The notes beneath the pieces are model-generated. The model worked only from the letters and a program-made list of their open reading frames with translations, had not been told where the DNA came from and did no database searches. Positions 48,112 to 57,959 of a stretch of 64,000 nt of DNA are shown in pieces. The DNA comes from Armillaria gallica (Eukaryota; Basidiomycota; Agaricomycetes; Agaricales; Physalacriaceae): assembly GCA_037576215.1 (NCBI GenBank), contig JBANDB010000002.1, forward strand, positions 6,138,001 through 6,202,000, written 5' to 3'. Every line of letters starts with the position of its first letter. The stretch's first letter is position 1. The position numbers and the translations under genes were made by a program.

Positions 48112-50900
48112 CAGCTATACTCGTCTAGGTGGGATTGCAACCCTTTGGCGGAAGAGAACAAGGCACCGTCATCAGCGTGTTCGATGTTCATCACTTGGTG
48201 TTCACCAATCCAGATATCGTCTTCATGTGGTCTGAACTTCAGATCTGATGAGAAGAAGTTCCAGAACCCCGGTGACCCATTATCGCCAGTCATCAGTCCG
48301 ATTGTTGACGAGAATGGATCAGACATGACCCCATTCAGACGGACCACATAAGTCATTGCCCCATACAACATGCGGATCCAATCAAACATTGGGCCTGCAA
48401 TTCCCTTTCGATACATCATTGACCAGAGGGATGATAGGTCGAGCCAAGGAAACGCGTTCGTGAGATCAGGGAAAACAACATACAAAGTTTTACCCTCTGC
48501 CAGCGCGACATCAATCGCTGTTCGAAGTATGAAGGGGTTGTTGAGACCGTGATAGCCTAACCTAAAGCCGTTCTGGGTTTCAGGTAATATTCCGTTGGCT
48601 TGCATCCATGTCTGGAGTCTCCGATCAATCAGCAGCGTGAATACTCGGAGGAAGCAAGATTCCAAGCCAATCAGCCTATAATTCCCCGGAACAGACGCAT
48701 CCTTGCCAGGTTTTAGCACCCCAATAAGGACACTAATCAACCATAGCCGTGGAGCTCCCTGCAAGTCCAGGCAGCAATTATACAGACGGAGCAGTTCGTC
48801 ATTGTCAATCGCAAGGAACCGCGCATATGTTGCCGTGTCGAAACCGGTACAACTGTCAATCACAATTTGCAAACGCTCCTTTGCCGCTGTTAGCTGGTCC
48901 AGAGTGAAATGATACGAGAAGAACCCATCCGGCGTAGTGTCCATGGTTGTGGGAGGAATCGCGTCACATTCCATGGCCGCTCTAAGTAAACTGTCGAGGT
49001 CAAAATTGGCAGGAATGTCGGCAGGAATATTGATACGGTCATGGAGCTCCTTCACCATGTCTTCCAATGACACCGCAGGAGGAGGAGTTTTCACATCTGT
49101 GATATCCTTTACCCCTGACCAGAAAGCAAAGTCCGTCTTTTTCGCCCTTTCTATGAAGACCCTCAATCGTTCCCAGCGCTCCTTTCGTGCTGAATCGCGA
49201 CCACCATGCGTGCGTACGGGCAGGAAATCATTCGGCAGATCAACCAGTGTATCCTGGTCCTTCGAACTTGGTACCTTCTGTCTTGGGAGTGTTGTCGTCA
49301 CCTTTGGTTGCGCGTCACACAACCTTGCAGATTTGGAGGGTGGAAACGTCGGATTGGTTTGCAGGGGAGGCAGCGCGAAGCACTGTGTCTTCTCTGCTCC
49401 TGCCCGGGCCAGCATATCGGCCCCTTCATTTCCAAAGTCTCCTGAGTGACCTTTAACCCACCTGAATTGGATAGGTGCACTCCGACGTCGTATGATTTCT
49501 ACTGCATACTCGATGAGGTCTCCATTTTTGCAGGACCAACCCAGGGTTGCGAAATGAGGCGCCCAATGACAATACGTCCGAATGATGTTCTCGCTATCTG
49601 TGGAGACAAAGAGTGGTAGATCGGGTGGCGTGTGCAAAAGAAGGACAATAAGTGCTAGGTGCTCAGCCCGATTGTTTGACTGTAGACCAGGCACTCTCTC
49701 ACAACGATTTCTTGGGCTGTTGGTTCCCCAAAAGACGCCGGCACCTGCTCTCGCAGTTGGCAGGCCATTGTCCAGGCAAGATCTGTCTATCCACGCTCTC
49801 CTCACCTCTCCAGTGATGCACGCAACACCATACAGGTCATCTAACTCATCGTTCTCCGACTTTACAGCCTCTATGACAGACTTGTACAGCAGGTCCAGCT
49901 CTATGGAAGCAAAAGGCTCCTGTGCCAATCCCGTTTCAACCTCTGGTGGTAGGACAGGAAGTACCACAAATGGACGACGTCGTTGTCGTGTCAAGCGGGG
50001 TAACTTCGTTAAGCGGGGACGTAGACGGCCCTGTTTAGCTGAACTCGAAGTGATGTGGATGGACAGATACGCATGATCTGATCTTGTCAGCAGATCTACG
50101 ACTTGGAAACGCTTCACACGGTCTCCCAGATTTCGAGAGACACAGGCGTAATCCACTACCACACACCCATTGTACTGGAATGAAGTCCAAGATCCCACCT
50201 CCTTTGATGAGTCTAACCTCGTTCCATTCAGTACATCCAGGTCATATTCTCGGCATTGCTCCACTACCCATCTCCCTCTTGAATCGCTCGCTGAATCCAT
50301 GGAGAATCTCGGTAGATCATCTCGTGGGGACAGCAGTCCCATCCTCGCGTTCAGATCTCCGAGCCATAATATTGGCTTACCTAGGAGGCTGCGCACTGCT
50401 AGAACGCCCTCCAGGACATCGCAAGGGTGTGCCACGCGATGGTCTAGCCAGCGAGATTGTCGGGGAGGTAGATATGTCAAGACCACTGTTGCATCCTCAA
50501 GGTCTAGGACCATAATCTCCGTATCACTAAGCTCTTTACACCAGGAAAGAGAGACATCTTCTCGGTACATCACTGCCAATCCACCCATCCGGCGGGAGAA
50601 ATCATCTGAGTGGGGTCTGGGAATTGATAAGAATTTGCAACCTGGAGGAATAGGGAGTGTGAGATGCTCCTCCGGCTCCAGCCACGTTTCCGTGAACAAC
50701 AACACATCATAAGAAGATAAAAGCTCAAGGTCTGGGCCACGCAACATTAAAGAAAGTTCTCCATGAATATTCCATGCCATAATTGACAATACATCAGTAC
50801 TAACAGAAACCCCATTTTGTGTCGTCAAGCGACGGTGAGAAGGAGGAGGAGAAACGGTGTCCGTCAACGGAGATTGGGGATCAGGAGATACTGGAATCAT
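47982..50900 (-). CDS. LINE ORF2: endonuclease, RNase H and reverse transcriptase
   Basis: The 972-codon frame encodes three retrotransposition enzymes. An exonuclease-endonuclease-phosphatase domain (about residues 38-281) has catalytic Asn in AWNIHG, Glu in FTETW, GDLNAR and the SDH triad end. An RNase H domain (about 363-495) follows, with acidic residues in AWIDRSCLDNG, NNRAEHLAL, VSTDSENI and NEGADMLA plus WVKGHSG. The reverse transcriptase (about 690-935) comes last, with VFPDLTNAF, GLMTGDNGSP and active-site HADD in place of the common YADD/FADD. RNase H therefore lies between endonuclease and RT rather than after RT. All three domains keep their catalytic residues, but the frame stops shortly after KTKV because of a deletion/frameshift, so the element is probably not autonomous. 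Confidence 0.88.
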   Translation of the reverse strand: MIPVSPDPQSPLTDTVSPPPSHRRLTTQNGVSVSTDVLSIMAWNIHGELSLMLRGPDLELLSSYDVLLFTETWLEPEEHLTLPIPPGCKFLSIPRPHSDDFSRRMGGLAVMYREDVSLSWCKELSDTEIMVLDLEDATVVLTYLPPRQSRWLDHRVAHPCDVLEGVLAVRSLLGKPILWLGDLNARMGLLSPRDDLPRFSMDSASDSRGRWVVEQCREYDLDVLNGTRLDSSKEVGSWTSFQYNGCVVVDYACVSRNLGDRVKRFQVVDLLTRSDHAYLSIHITSSSAKQGRLRPRLTKLPRLTRQRRRPFVVLPVLPPEVETGLAQEPFASIELDLLYKSVIEAVKSENDELDDLYGVACITGEVRRAWIDRSCLDNGLPTARAGAGVFWGTNSPRNRCERVPGLQSNNRAEHLALIVLLLHTPPDLPLFVSTDSENIIRTYCHWAPHFATLGWSCKNGDLIEYAVEIIRRRSAPIQFRWVKGHSGDFGNEGADMLARAGAEKTQCFALPPLQTNPTFPPSKSARLCDAQPKVTTTLPRQKVPSSKDQDTLVDLPNDFLPVRTHGGRDSARKERWERLRVFIERAKKTDFAFWSGVKDITDVKTPPPAVSLEDMVKELHDRINIPADIPANFDLDSLLRAAMECDAIPPTTMDTTPDGFFSYHFTLDQLTAAKERLQIVIDSCTGFDTATYARFLAIDNDELLRLYNCCLDLQGAPRLWLISVLIGVLKPGKDASVPGNYRLIGLESCFLRVFTLLIDRRLQTWMQANGILPETQNGFRLGYHGLNNPFILRTAIDVALAEGKTLYVVFPDLTNAFPWLDLSSLWSMMYRKGIAGPMFDWIRMLYGAMTYVVRLNGVMSDPFSSTIGLMTGDNGSPGFWNFFSSDLKFRPHEDDIWIGEHQVMNIEHADDGALFSSAKGLQSHLDEYSCWTNQKGLRVNIAKTKVRSLRRRWQALRSLSTSSWAISLQERD

Positions 50901-50926
50901 GGGGATGGGTGCTTGTGTGGCCCCCT

Positions 50927-52156
50927 TCAGTTTCCCCGCCTCGGGGACGGGCTCGAGACGATGTCGAAGATATTGTTATCGCTTTGATCAGCCGCAAAGG
51001 CTGCGGACACACCCGACTGACCCGCTGCAGCACTTCCCTGGACGAGTGTGACAAAAGACGTCGCATCGTCTATGGTGCGGAAGTTGACAATCGTCGAGCG
51101 AGGAGATGTGGTCGCACGTGTCGAGACAATGACACCATTTGGAAGAGTCGGAGAGGAAGTGACAAGTCGGCGTACAATGTCAACAGGATCTTGATCATCT
51201 CTTGAGACTGAAAAGAGGACAGCAGATCGAGGGCTGTCTGTCACTGTAGGCACTTCCAGCCTTGCACGCGCACCCCCACGTGTAAATACAAATGGTCGAC
51301 CACTAGCTCCACGACCCCGCTTAGCTGGCGACTCCTGCCTGCCTGCTAGGGTACGGTTGGGGGAGGGAACCATAGGTACACTAGGCTGCAGACCGTCGTT
51401 CGGCACCACCTGCCGGGCTGGTTGAGATACAGAGATGGGAGGCAGCACTGAACTGGTTGTCTCAAGGGCAGTGGTGTGGGCGTGGATAGAGGCGATTTCA
51501 GTGCGGATGTTCCTGAGCGCGGCAGTCTGAGAAGTGGCCGTCGCGGTAAGGTTCTCTACAGTCCCGACCGTGTGATTGAAAGCCTCAGTAAGTTGGGAGA
51601 CTTGAGCCGAAGAAGCCCTGGATACATCCATCGCGATAGCAGCATCCTCCCTCGCACTCAACGCCAGTCTGTTCGTATCACGAATACCCCGAACTGCAAA
51701 ATCGTGGTTCTCGGCCTGGAGCGCTGCACTCTGCTCGGCGGTGTCCTGCATCCTGACGAGGATGGAGGCAATATTGGACTCGTTTGAGGCGGCGCGTTCT
51801 CGATATTGGCCAGCAGTCTCACCCCTGACGACCGGAGACAAACCAAGCAGTGTGTAGTTGAACCCATCACTACCTTTTGGATCACGATCTTTCCCTTTAT
51901 CTTTTTCCTTGTCCTTGTCGGACAACTCCATCTCCTTCGCTTTGGCGATGCGTGCTGCCCAGGAGGCGTTACTCTGACCCCTAGTCAGTCCTCGCCTGGA
52001 AGACGCAGGAGGCCCCCCGGAACCAGCTGCCGGCTCCGTCGAAGTTACCTCCATGGATGGGGAGACACTTTCCGTGGAATCAGGGTCCCAGTCATCACTC
52101 GGTACTAGAGTCGAGTCTCCTAGCACATCCGAGGGAGGGGGAGAAGTCCTATCCAC
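50927..52156 (-). CDS. LINE ORF1 (predicted nucleic-acid-binding protein)
   Basis: The 409-residue product has a Ser/Pro-rich start, a highly charged stretch (DKDKEKDKGKDRDPKG), a long alpha-helical/coiled-coil-like middle (about residues 110-235) and a basic RGRGASGRPF segment. The C-terminal stretch AVLFSVSRDDQDPVDIVRRL ... IVNFRTIDDA resembles an RRM-like beta-alpha-beta pattern. No CCHC zinc knuckle is seen, unlike many fungal Tad-type ORF1 proteins. The frame is intact. The role (binding element RNA) is inferred from position upstream of ORF2. Confidence 0.75.
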   Translation of the reverse strand: MDRTSPPPSDVLGDSTLVPSDDWDPDSTESVSPSMEVTSTEPAAGSGGPPASSRRGLTRGQSNASWAARIAKAKEMELSDKDKEKDKGKDRDPKGSDGFNYTLLGLSPVVRGETAGQYRERAASNESNIASILVRMQDTAEQSAALQAENHDFAVRGIRDTNRLALSAREDAAIAMDVSRASSAQVSQLTEAFNHTVGTVENLTATATSQTAALRNIRTEIASIHAHTTALETTSSVLPPISVSQPARQVVPNDGLQPSVPMVPSPNRTLAGRQESPAKRGRGASGRPFVFTRGGARARLEVPTVTDSPRSAVLFSVSRDDQDPVDIVRRLVTSSPTLPNGVIVSTRATTSPRSTIVNFRTIDDATSFVTLVQGSAAAGQSGVSAAFAADQSDNNIFDIVSSPSPRRGN

Positions 52157-52990
52157 ATCGATCCTTGCGCTTCATCCAGGAACATCAGACCAGTGTAGCA
52201 GAAGGGGTAGTCGCAAGACGTACTTCTCAGCAGCCATTGCCATCACCGCAGGATCCAGAGTGGGCGGTGGTCTCACTTGAGGCAGGGGAGGGACTACCCG
52301 GTACTGTTAACAACCCTCTACATATTGGAGCATGATGGACATACCGCGCAGAGTTATGGAGGGTGGGGTGTCACTCGCAGGGGAGGATTTTTCGGATTGG
52401 AGAGGGGGGGACATGAGAGATAGCAGTCAAATCCATGACAGATCTCCCTCCCATTTAAACCTCCCCGACCTCAATTGCAATTGAAAAAATTTCTGCACGT
52501 CGCGGAAATGTCCCGGGCGATATATGTGATGAGCGGAGGCAAACAGAGCATGAGGGAGCGTGGTTTCATTCTGAAGGAACTTTCAGCAAGGGAACCTCCC
52601 AATAATCAGCCATACCTCCAAGATATACCTTCAGCGAGACTATCCCGACGAAGAGGACTGTATCCTCAGGTGAGAAAGACATCAGCGAGCGTCTATGCTC
52701 ACAGATATCGGCCACGTCATGGTCGAGATCTCAGTGACATCGGTATTCTCCGGAGTCGGCACCGTGCCGATCGCAGCCACCAAACAACTGTACAGTCCAC
52801 AGAAGAAAAATTTTTGGGGCCCAACACTGCCTGGGGTGGGGGCAACGAGCGACGGGCAAGGTATATCAAACCCAGCATATCTCTCTTACATGTACAGTAC
52901 TCGATGCAATGATCCAAGAATATTTATCTCTGGAGGCCACAAACGCGGAGGTTCATGATCGCGAAACTCTCTGGCGCGTACTGCGCGTAC
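52157..52990. other. LINE 5' flank and unrecognised sequence
   Basis: The LINE 5' untranslated region probably occupies the first 250 bases. Beyond it, short overlapping frames on the plus strand (52475-52958) show no domain. I see no supported gene. Confidence 0.3.
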
Positions 52991-53004
52991 ACAAACATAC
53001 AGCT

Positions 53005-53330
53005 AATAATCCGTGGACCCAGGGCAGTAGCACTCAGGACACATTTTACAAGGGAAGACTCCCAGATCCAACGACCTCGCGGTCATTGAACCCAGAGAGA
53101 TCGTCCCCATCCACGGTAGTCCCAGCGCTGTAGCATACAGGACACCTTCAAACACAGACAAGGGGGAAGGGACCCATTCAACGAGAAGCCAAAACCAAGC
53201 GATAATGCCCGCAACCCCAGTAGACCCAGCGCTGTAGCATACAGGCCACTGGATAGATTGGACGGGCTCGCAGATCAAGGGAACGCAAGGGACCCATTCA
53301 ACGAGACAACAAAACAAAGCGATGCGTCGG
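53005..53330. repeat. Minisatellite of about 103-104 bp, three units
   Basis: The block CCCAG(C/G)GC(T/A)GTAGCA-C-AGG starts at about 53018, 53121 and 53225. The last two units also share AAGGGACCCATTCAACGAGA and AACAAAGCGAT-like ends. The first unit is more diverged. No coding function is visible. Confidence 0.7.
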
Positions 53331-55365
53331 CCCTCGCTTACAAAGCTCAGGCTCTACTTCACCAGACCGCAATCCCTGTAGATGAGATGTACATCCGGTT
53401 GACATCCGGGGGACTGTAGTACGGACGCTGGCGCGTTCTCTGTTAAGGAGCGTCGGGTAATAAATATTCCTTCCTTCCGATCCTATGGCGGCGCATGCGC
53501 AGCAAAAGCTGAGTAAAGCCGACTGGTCGTGGCTCGTACTAAGTCACTTTGGAGTCACTGGTGATGTTCTCGTTTGGATTCCAACAGGCATTCAATACAC
53601 AGAGGTGTACAAGCCGGCAATTATCGATTGAGATATAAATGATTAAATGGCCAGGCCGAAACCATGAATGCGGCTTCGTCTTTGGACCTTGGTGGTCGTC
53701 GAACCTGAAGGGCTACATTTGCTGCTTTCTAACTAGTAACGAGTCTGTTCTACGTGGACCGGACAGATCATTCCGAGTGTTCCATACACTCGTACAAACT
53801 CCCCCGCCGTAGTCGTGTATTTGTATTTAGCGTCTGTCTACGAGAGACTATCTGAGCGTCCGAAACACATCGCTTCAAAGCCACTCCGCTACTTACTGGC
53901 CGATTTTGTGCGAAGGGATCTATTAATTTGTAGCATTGAATCCAGGGTAGTCTCTCCTAGACAGACGGACGATACACACCTATTGAGGAAGGGAGAGACG
54001 GTGTGTATCACTGCTTACTCATTATCACGAGATCAATTCTTCATACTACCACTATCTGACTACTACAGGCTGTTGAATCCGTCTCAGAGGTCCACTGGGA
54101 TCAGGGCTAGGTGATAAAGTTGGCGGGATTTCCGAATGCACGAGTTCTCGACCCGTTGCGCTCATGCTCCAATATTTACTGCCCAGTCGACACACTGGAG
54201 GTCGATTAGAGGCCATTTTCCCACCTCGAATATTCAGAGGCATCGTCTGGAAGGTCCTTCTGCACCAGTGCACCTAGCATGTGCATCTATGCTTGATTTC
54301 CCAGAAGTTGTTCTTGTTCTTTTCGGCGAAACGATTGAATCGTCGTTGTACACGGTTCCGCAGCGCACACAAAAAACTTTAATCTACTGCCTGTGTAAAG
54401 CACTGCAAAGCGCCTCTGTACTCTATGTCTCGTTCTTGCTCCGATACATTGATAGCAGAAACATAGTACTTACGTGTCTATTGAACTTAAGAGAATAGGT
54501 GGCATAGTTAGAGACGAAACGAAGAAAGCAGAATCACTATGCTCCATAAACTTTCAAGGAACCTGGACGGCGCTACGGCACCCCCAGTCAGACTGAAAAT
54601 ATGAATCATGCCAGGCTAATCAACTGCGGCAATGGAAGGCCTCCCGAGACAGGTATGAAAAAAAATTTTAAGGTGCCCCCAGCCCGACCGACCGACCAAC
54701 CCGATGTAACGGAACAGCGGTCCGGAAGCCCCTTGAAATAGTAGATACACGTCTAATGCACGTCGTCTAAGACAAAAGTCATTACATATCTAGACCAGTG
54801 CGTAGTATTTCACAAGGGGCTGAGTTTCAAGATGCGCTCGGAATTACCCGCCTGGCATCAAGGTAGCGGGTTTTGCCGCCTGCCGGCCCTACTTACTCAT
54901 TTGGCGAGGCAGTTCTCTCTTCTGCAATTGCCTTTCCGCCTCTCCCCCTACTCTCTTCTCTCATTCCTCGATACCCGCCTCTGATTTTCATAGGTTTTAT
55001 TTCTATCTTCGTCTCATTTTGCTTGCTAAATTTCGTTCTGACTCCTGTAGGACGTCAATCCTTGGTGCAGTCTCAATCAGCGGATTTCCCTAGGCCTACG
55101 GATGAATTGGTTTTACAGCCGTCGAAGATATATGTTCGTGTGTAAAGGACGCGTTTTGCGGTGGATCGGTTTATTTTGGTATCAGGTGGGTTGTGTATCC
55201 ATATCGGATGATTGCATGGCTGAAAGATTTTCACAGAAGCCTTCCGCGGCCATTCCCTTTTGATATCTCCCTTCCCATCCCTCCTGCAGCATTTCTGAGT
55301 CTTCCCCATTCTGGCCTTCACTCCCACAGCATCCCCACGAATCCCAGTCATTCCCGCAATGGCTG
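53331..55365. other. Region without a confident gene, small transcription factor relic
   Basis: The stretch 53560-53620 is a fragment of transcription factor exon 8 (GTGATGTTCTCGTTTGGATT then CAACAGGCATTC and AGAGGTGTACAAGC). Frames at 53815-54114, 54136-54498 and 54873-55145 have no recognised domain; the last is hydrophobic and may be a remnant. I cannot support a gene. Confidence 0.35.
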
Positions 55366-56460
55366 TATGGGACGATTTTTGCCTCGAGACGATGTATCGA
55401 CTTCCGGCGAATGGCATCAGGGAGGAGGAGGACGACGCATAGGAGGGAGGTATTTGGAAGTACATGGAGGGAGCAGCGCAATCGGCGTACACATGGATCG
55501 CCTCAATCCAAAGTGTCCCTCGCACTCGTACGTCGTTGCTTTTCTTGTTCTGTTTTGTTCATCTAATTCTACCAACTAGATCCGGCCCTTCACTTTCCGA
55601 TGTCGATGCTTAGCACCAGTGAACCTAGTATTTTTGAAGGTTGTGTACTCGTGGAACACGTATGGTGCGTTTACTGTTCTCCCTAACTCTTGACAATCAA
55701 CTCTGACAATTTTTTCTAGGGGACGCTAACTATTTCGATGTTGTCTCTGGATCCCCTGGTCACGGTGTTGGCATGTTTTTGCGCCAAGACCACATATCGC
55801 GTTCCGGCGAGCAGCATCAGCAAGGAGCCCTACACGTAGGAGAGAGGGACTTGGAGGTGTGCGGAGAGAGCAGCACAATGGACATGCACAGGGTCTTTGT
55901 TCATGAATTAAGGTGTGTTTTCTTTTTTACCTAACTCATGACAGTGTGGACCTGATACTTCTCTCCAAGTGACGGAAGGACCTCGATGTATCCTCAACAT
56001 TTCTCGGCCATGTCATCGACTGACAGTGATTTTTGCGCCGACGCACCGTATCGCGTTCCGGCGAGTGGGTGAAGGTGAGTTTTCTATCTTCGCTTTGTTC
56101 CTCACTGGCCGATCTATGCACAATAGACTCCCGCCTGTCCGCTGTTCTTTGACAGCGTTCCCTGGACCAAAGCCGCCACTATCCTAGGCCACGGAAACAA
56201 GTTTTACCCCGAGACGACGTATCACATTCCGGTGAGTGAGGTCAGAGAGTTGGGAAGATCCCATGCTTGGATCGGTTGGGGAGCGGTTTGGCTTTGCTGC
56301 AGGTGTGTTTTACATCTTACTTCATTTCTCATTGACTGATCTACTTGTCACAGCAACCGCTTTCACTTCACCATCACGCTGGGAACTCCATGGCTACCGA
56401 GCCCTGCGACGACACGAAAATTTCGACTTCCGGCGAGCCTGGGACTGTCCATGACCAGGG
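55366..56460 (+). repeat. Array of five degenerate exon-like repeats
   Basis: A block of the type TTTT(G)CC...GACGA-GTATCG-(A/C)-TTCCGGCGA recurs near 55375-55410, 55775-55815, 56030-56065, 56200-56240 and 56405-56440. The first two units translate in the same frame to related peptides (RDDVSTSGEWHQ with YLEVHGGSS; RQDHISRSGEQHQ with DLEVCGESS). The units are separated by pyrimidine-rich stretches that look like introns. This suggests a gene with tandemly duplicated exons that has decayed. No family is recognised. Confidence 0.5.
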
Positions 56461-56942
56461 AGGACGACGATCCGCCAATCACCCCAAACCCGTGCGTCAA
56501 GGCATGTCCGCGCTCGGTCGTCAGCGCACGGCCTTCCACGCATCATGCACCATCCCTTCTGAGACCCAAGGCTAGGGGTGGGTCGGTGTGATATGGCAGG
56601 TTGGTGTTCACACATCGCATGGTTGATGTCTCTGAAGTGCACTGCCACCAGACAGTCAAAGCATTTGCCACACATTCCTCTTGAGCAATCACCCAATCAC
56701 CAGGGATTTCGGTATACTGGATCTATGGTGGCATTAGCCCTCCTGAAAGACGTGGGCTGCAACTCCGGAGATGGGTTAAACAAGTAAAGTATTCCTATCC
56801 ATTGCATTGTGAGATCCATTGAAAGAAGAAGAAAAAAGTTATGTATGCTAAGAGACTGCCGTGATAATGATGAGATGATAACGATGCAAAAACGAATAAC
56901 AAAATGCCCAAATAAAAGTTTGCGGAAAAGATGAAATGTAAC

Positions 56943-57400
56943 CTACAAGTGCGCCCCATCCCAACTCGACCGCTTGCGCTTGTTGGTTTCGCTATTCAAA
57001 ACTAAGTCATGCGGACACACAACCGCACTCTGTCCACGATGGTGTGCGAAACTCTTGTTCTTTCGGAGGTCTTCAACAACCGGCGGAACACCCACATCAT
57101 TACTCAGCACCTTCTTCGCCGTCAACGGGGGAGTGGAGTGCTGGATCTGATTCTGGTTCTGTAACTCCATATGGTCAGATGTGTCCAACCCCAGCGTACT
57201 GTAATGGTAATGCAAGTCAAGGAACAGAAGGTCGTAGATGTCATTCGCCGTTAGCAAGATGTTTTGAGTCACAGAGGATGAGCTGGAAGACAGGAACAGG
57301 GATGAAAACGACTGGGACACAGGAGGCACGGGTGGCGCAGGGGTGGTGAATGGATGGTCCGTGGCGAAGAGAGAGAGAACGGATATAGTTTGGGTTGCAA
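56943..57400 (-). CDS. Possible coding exon, unrecognised
   Basis: A minus-strand frame of 128 codons from 57329 (Ser-rich start, NDIYDLLFLDLHYHYS, then TPPLTAKKVLSNDVGVPPVV and a basic NKRKRSS end) has a more even composition than the surrounding sequence. It could be the last exon of a gene whose 5' part lies toward 57.6 kb, where a second open frame (57609-57241) overlaps in another phase. No domain is recognised and splice sites are not clear. Confidence 0.25.
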
Positions 57401-57769
57401 GTTGGTGTGCACTTGGGTGGGACGCGCCGGGACGTGATTATGTGTCCTAGTGCATCTAAGATAGCAAGTTTGTATTGTAGGCTTGGGTGGAAAAAATTAA
57501 GAATCCGAAGAGATTTCGACACATATGGGAAACGTAAGGTTCGACTACGGATACGATAAGGGCTCGCTGACAATGTCGAGCAAGAAGAGCCATAGACAGG
57601 GCTGTACAACAGTACGGGCGCGACGGGTGGCGGTCAGGAATGGCAACAGCGTTGAGGGGAAGACATTGCGGTGCGGAGTGTAGCCTCAGACAGAGTCGGA
57701 CCCCGGATACTGGGGGACATTATTGGCGGAGTTATGCCAAGAGTTGGCAAGATAAACAAGGTAGGCGGT

Positions 57770-57930
57770 AGTGAGAGGTATTGGGAGGTATTGGAAGGTA
57801 TCAAAAAATTGGAGGGTGAGGGATTTTTCTCGGTTAGTGATACCTGATAATACCTGCCAATACCGGCCAATACCCGGTATCACCGGGTACTACCAAGTAT
57901 TACCAGGTATTATCAGGTATTTGGTATTTT
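57770..57930. repeat. TACC/GGTA short-period repeat with inverted halves
   Basis: About eight units of roughly 10 bases (TACC(T/G)G--AA, then TACC-GGTAT) run from 57841 to 57925. A shorter array in the opposite sense (GAGGTATTGG, GAGGTATTGG, AAGGTAT) lies at 57776-57803, so the two could pair. It sits immediately before the duplicated 5' flank of copy H. Confidence 0.7.
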
Positions 57931-57959
57931 TGTCTCTGTACCAGCACCATAGAAAGAGA

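Larger units (their letters stand above)
47026..52156 (-). mobile_element. Bicistronic LINE (non-LTR retrotransposon), inactivated
   Basis: The element carries ORF1 (52156-50927), ORF2 (50900-47982) and the shifted C-terminal part of ORF2 (48111-47026). It encodes an AP-like endonuclease, an RNase H and a reverse transcriptase, and has no long terminal repeats. ORF1 and ORF2 are separated by 26 bases, typical of LINE bicistronic RNAs. No long poly-A is visible at the 3' end; a short GTAGTAGTAGT run follows the last stop at 46985-47000. Target-site duplications could not be identified. The 5' untranslated region probably extends to about 52.4 kb. Confidence 0.88.

Noticed and set aside
54873..55145. 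Hydrophobic 90-codon frame resembling a membrane protein
   Set aside because: It is pyrimidine-rich low-complexity sequence, has no family match, and is followed directly by stops. Chance is likely.
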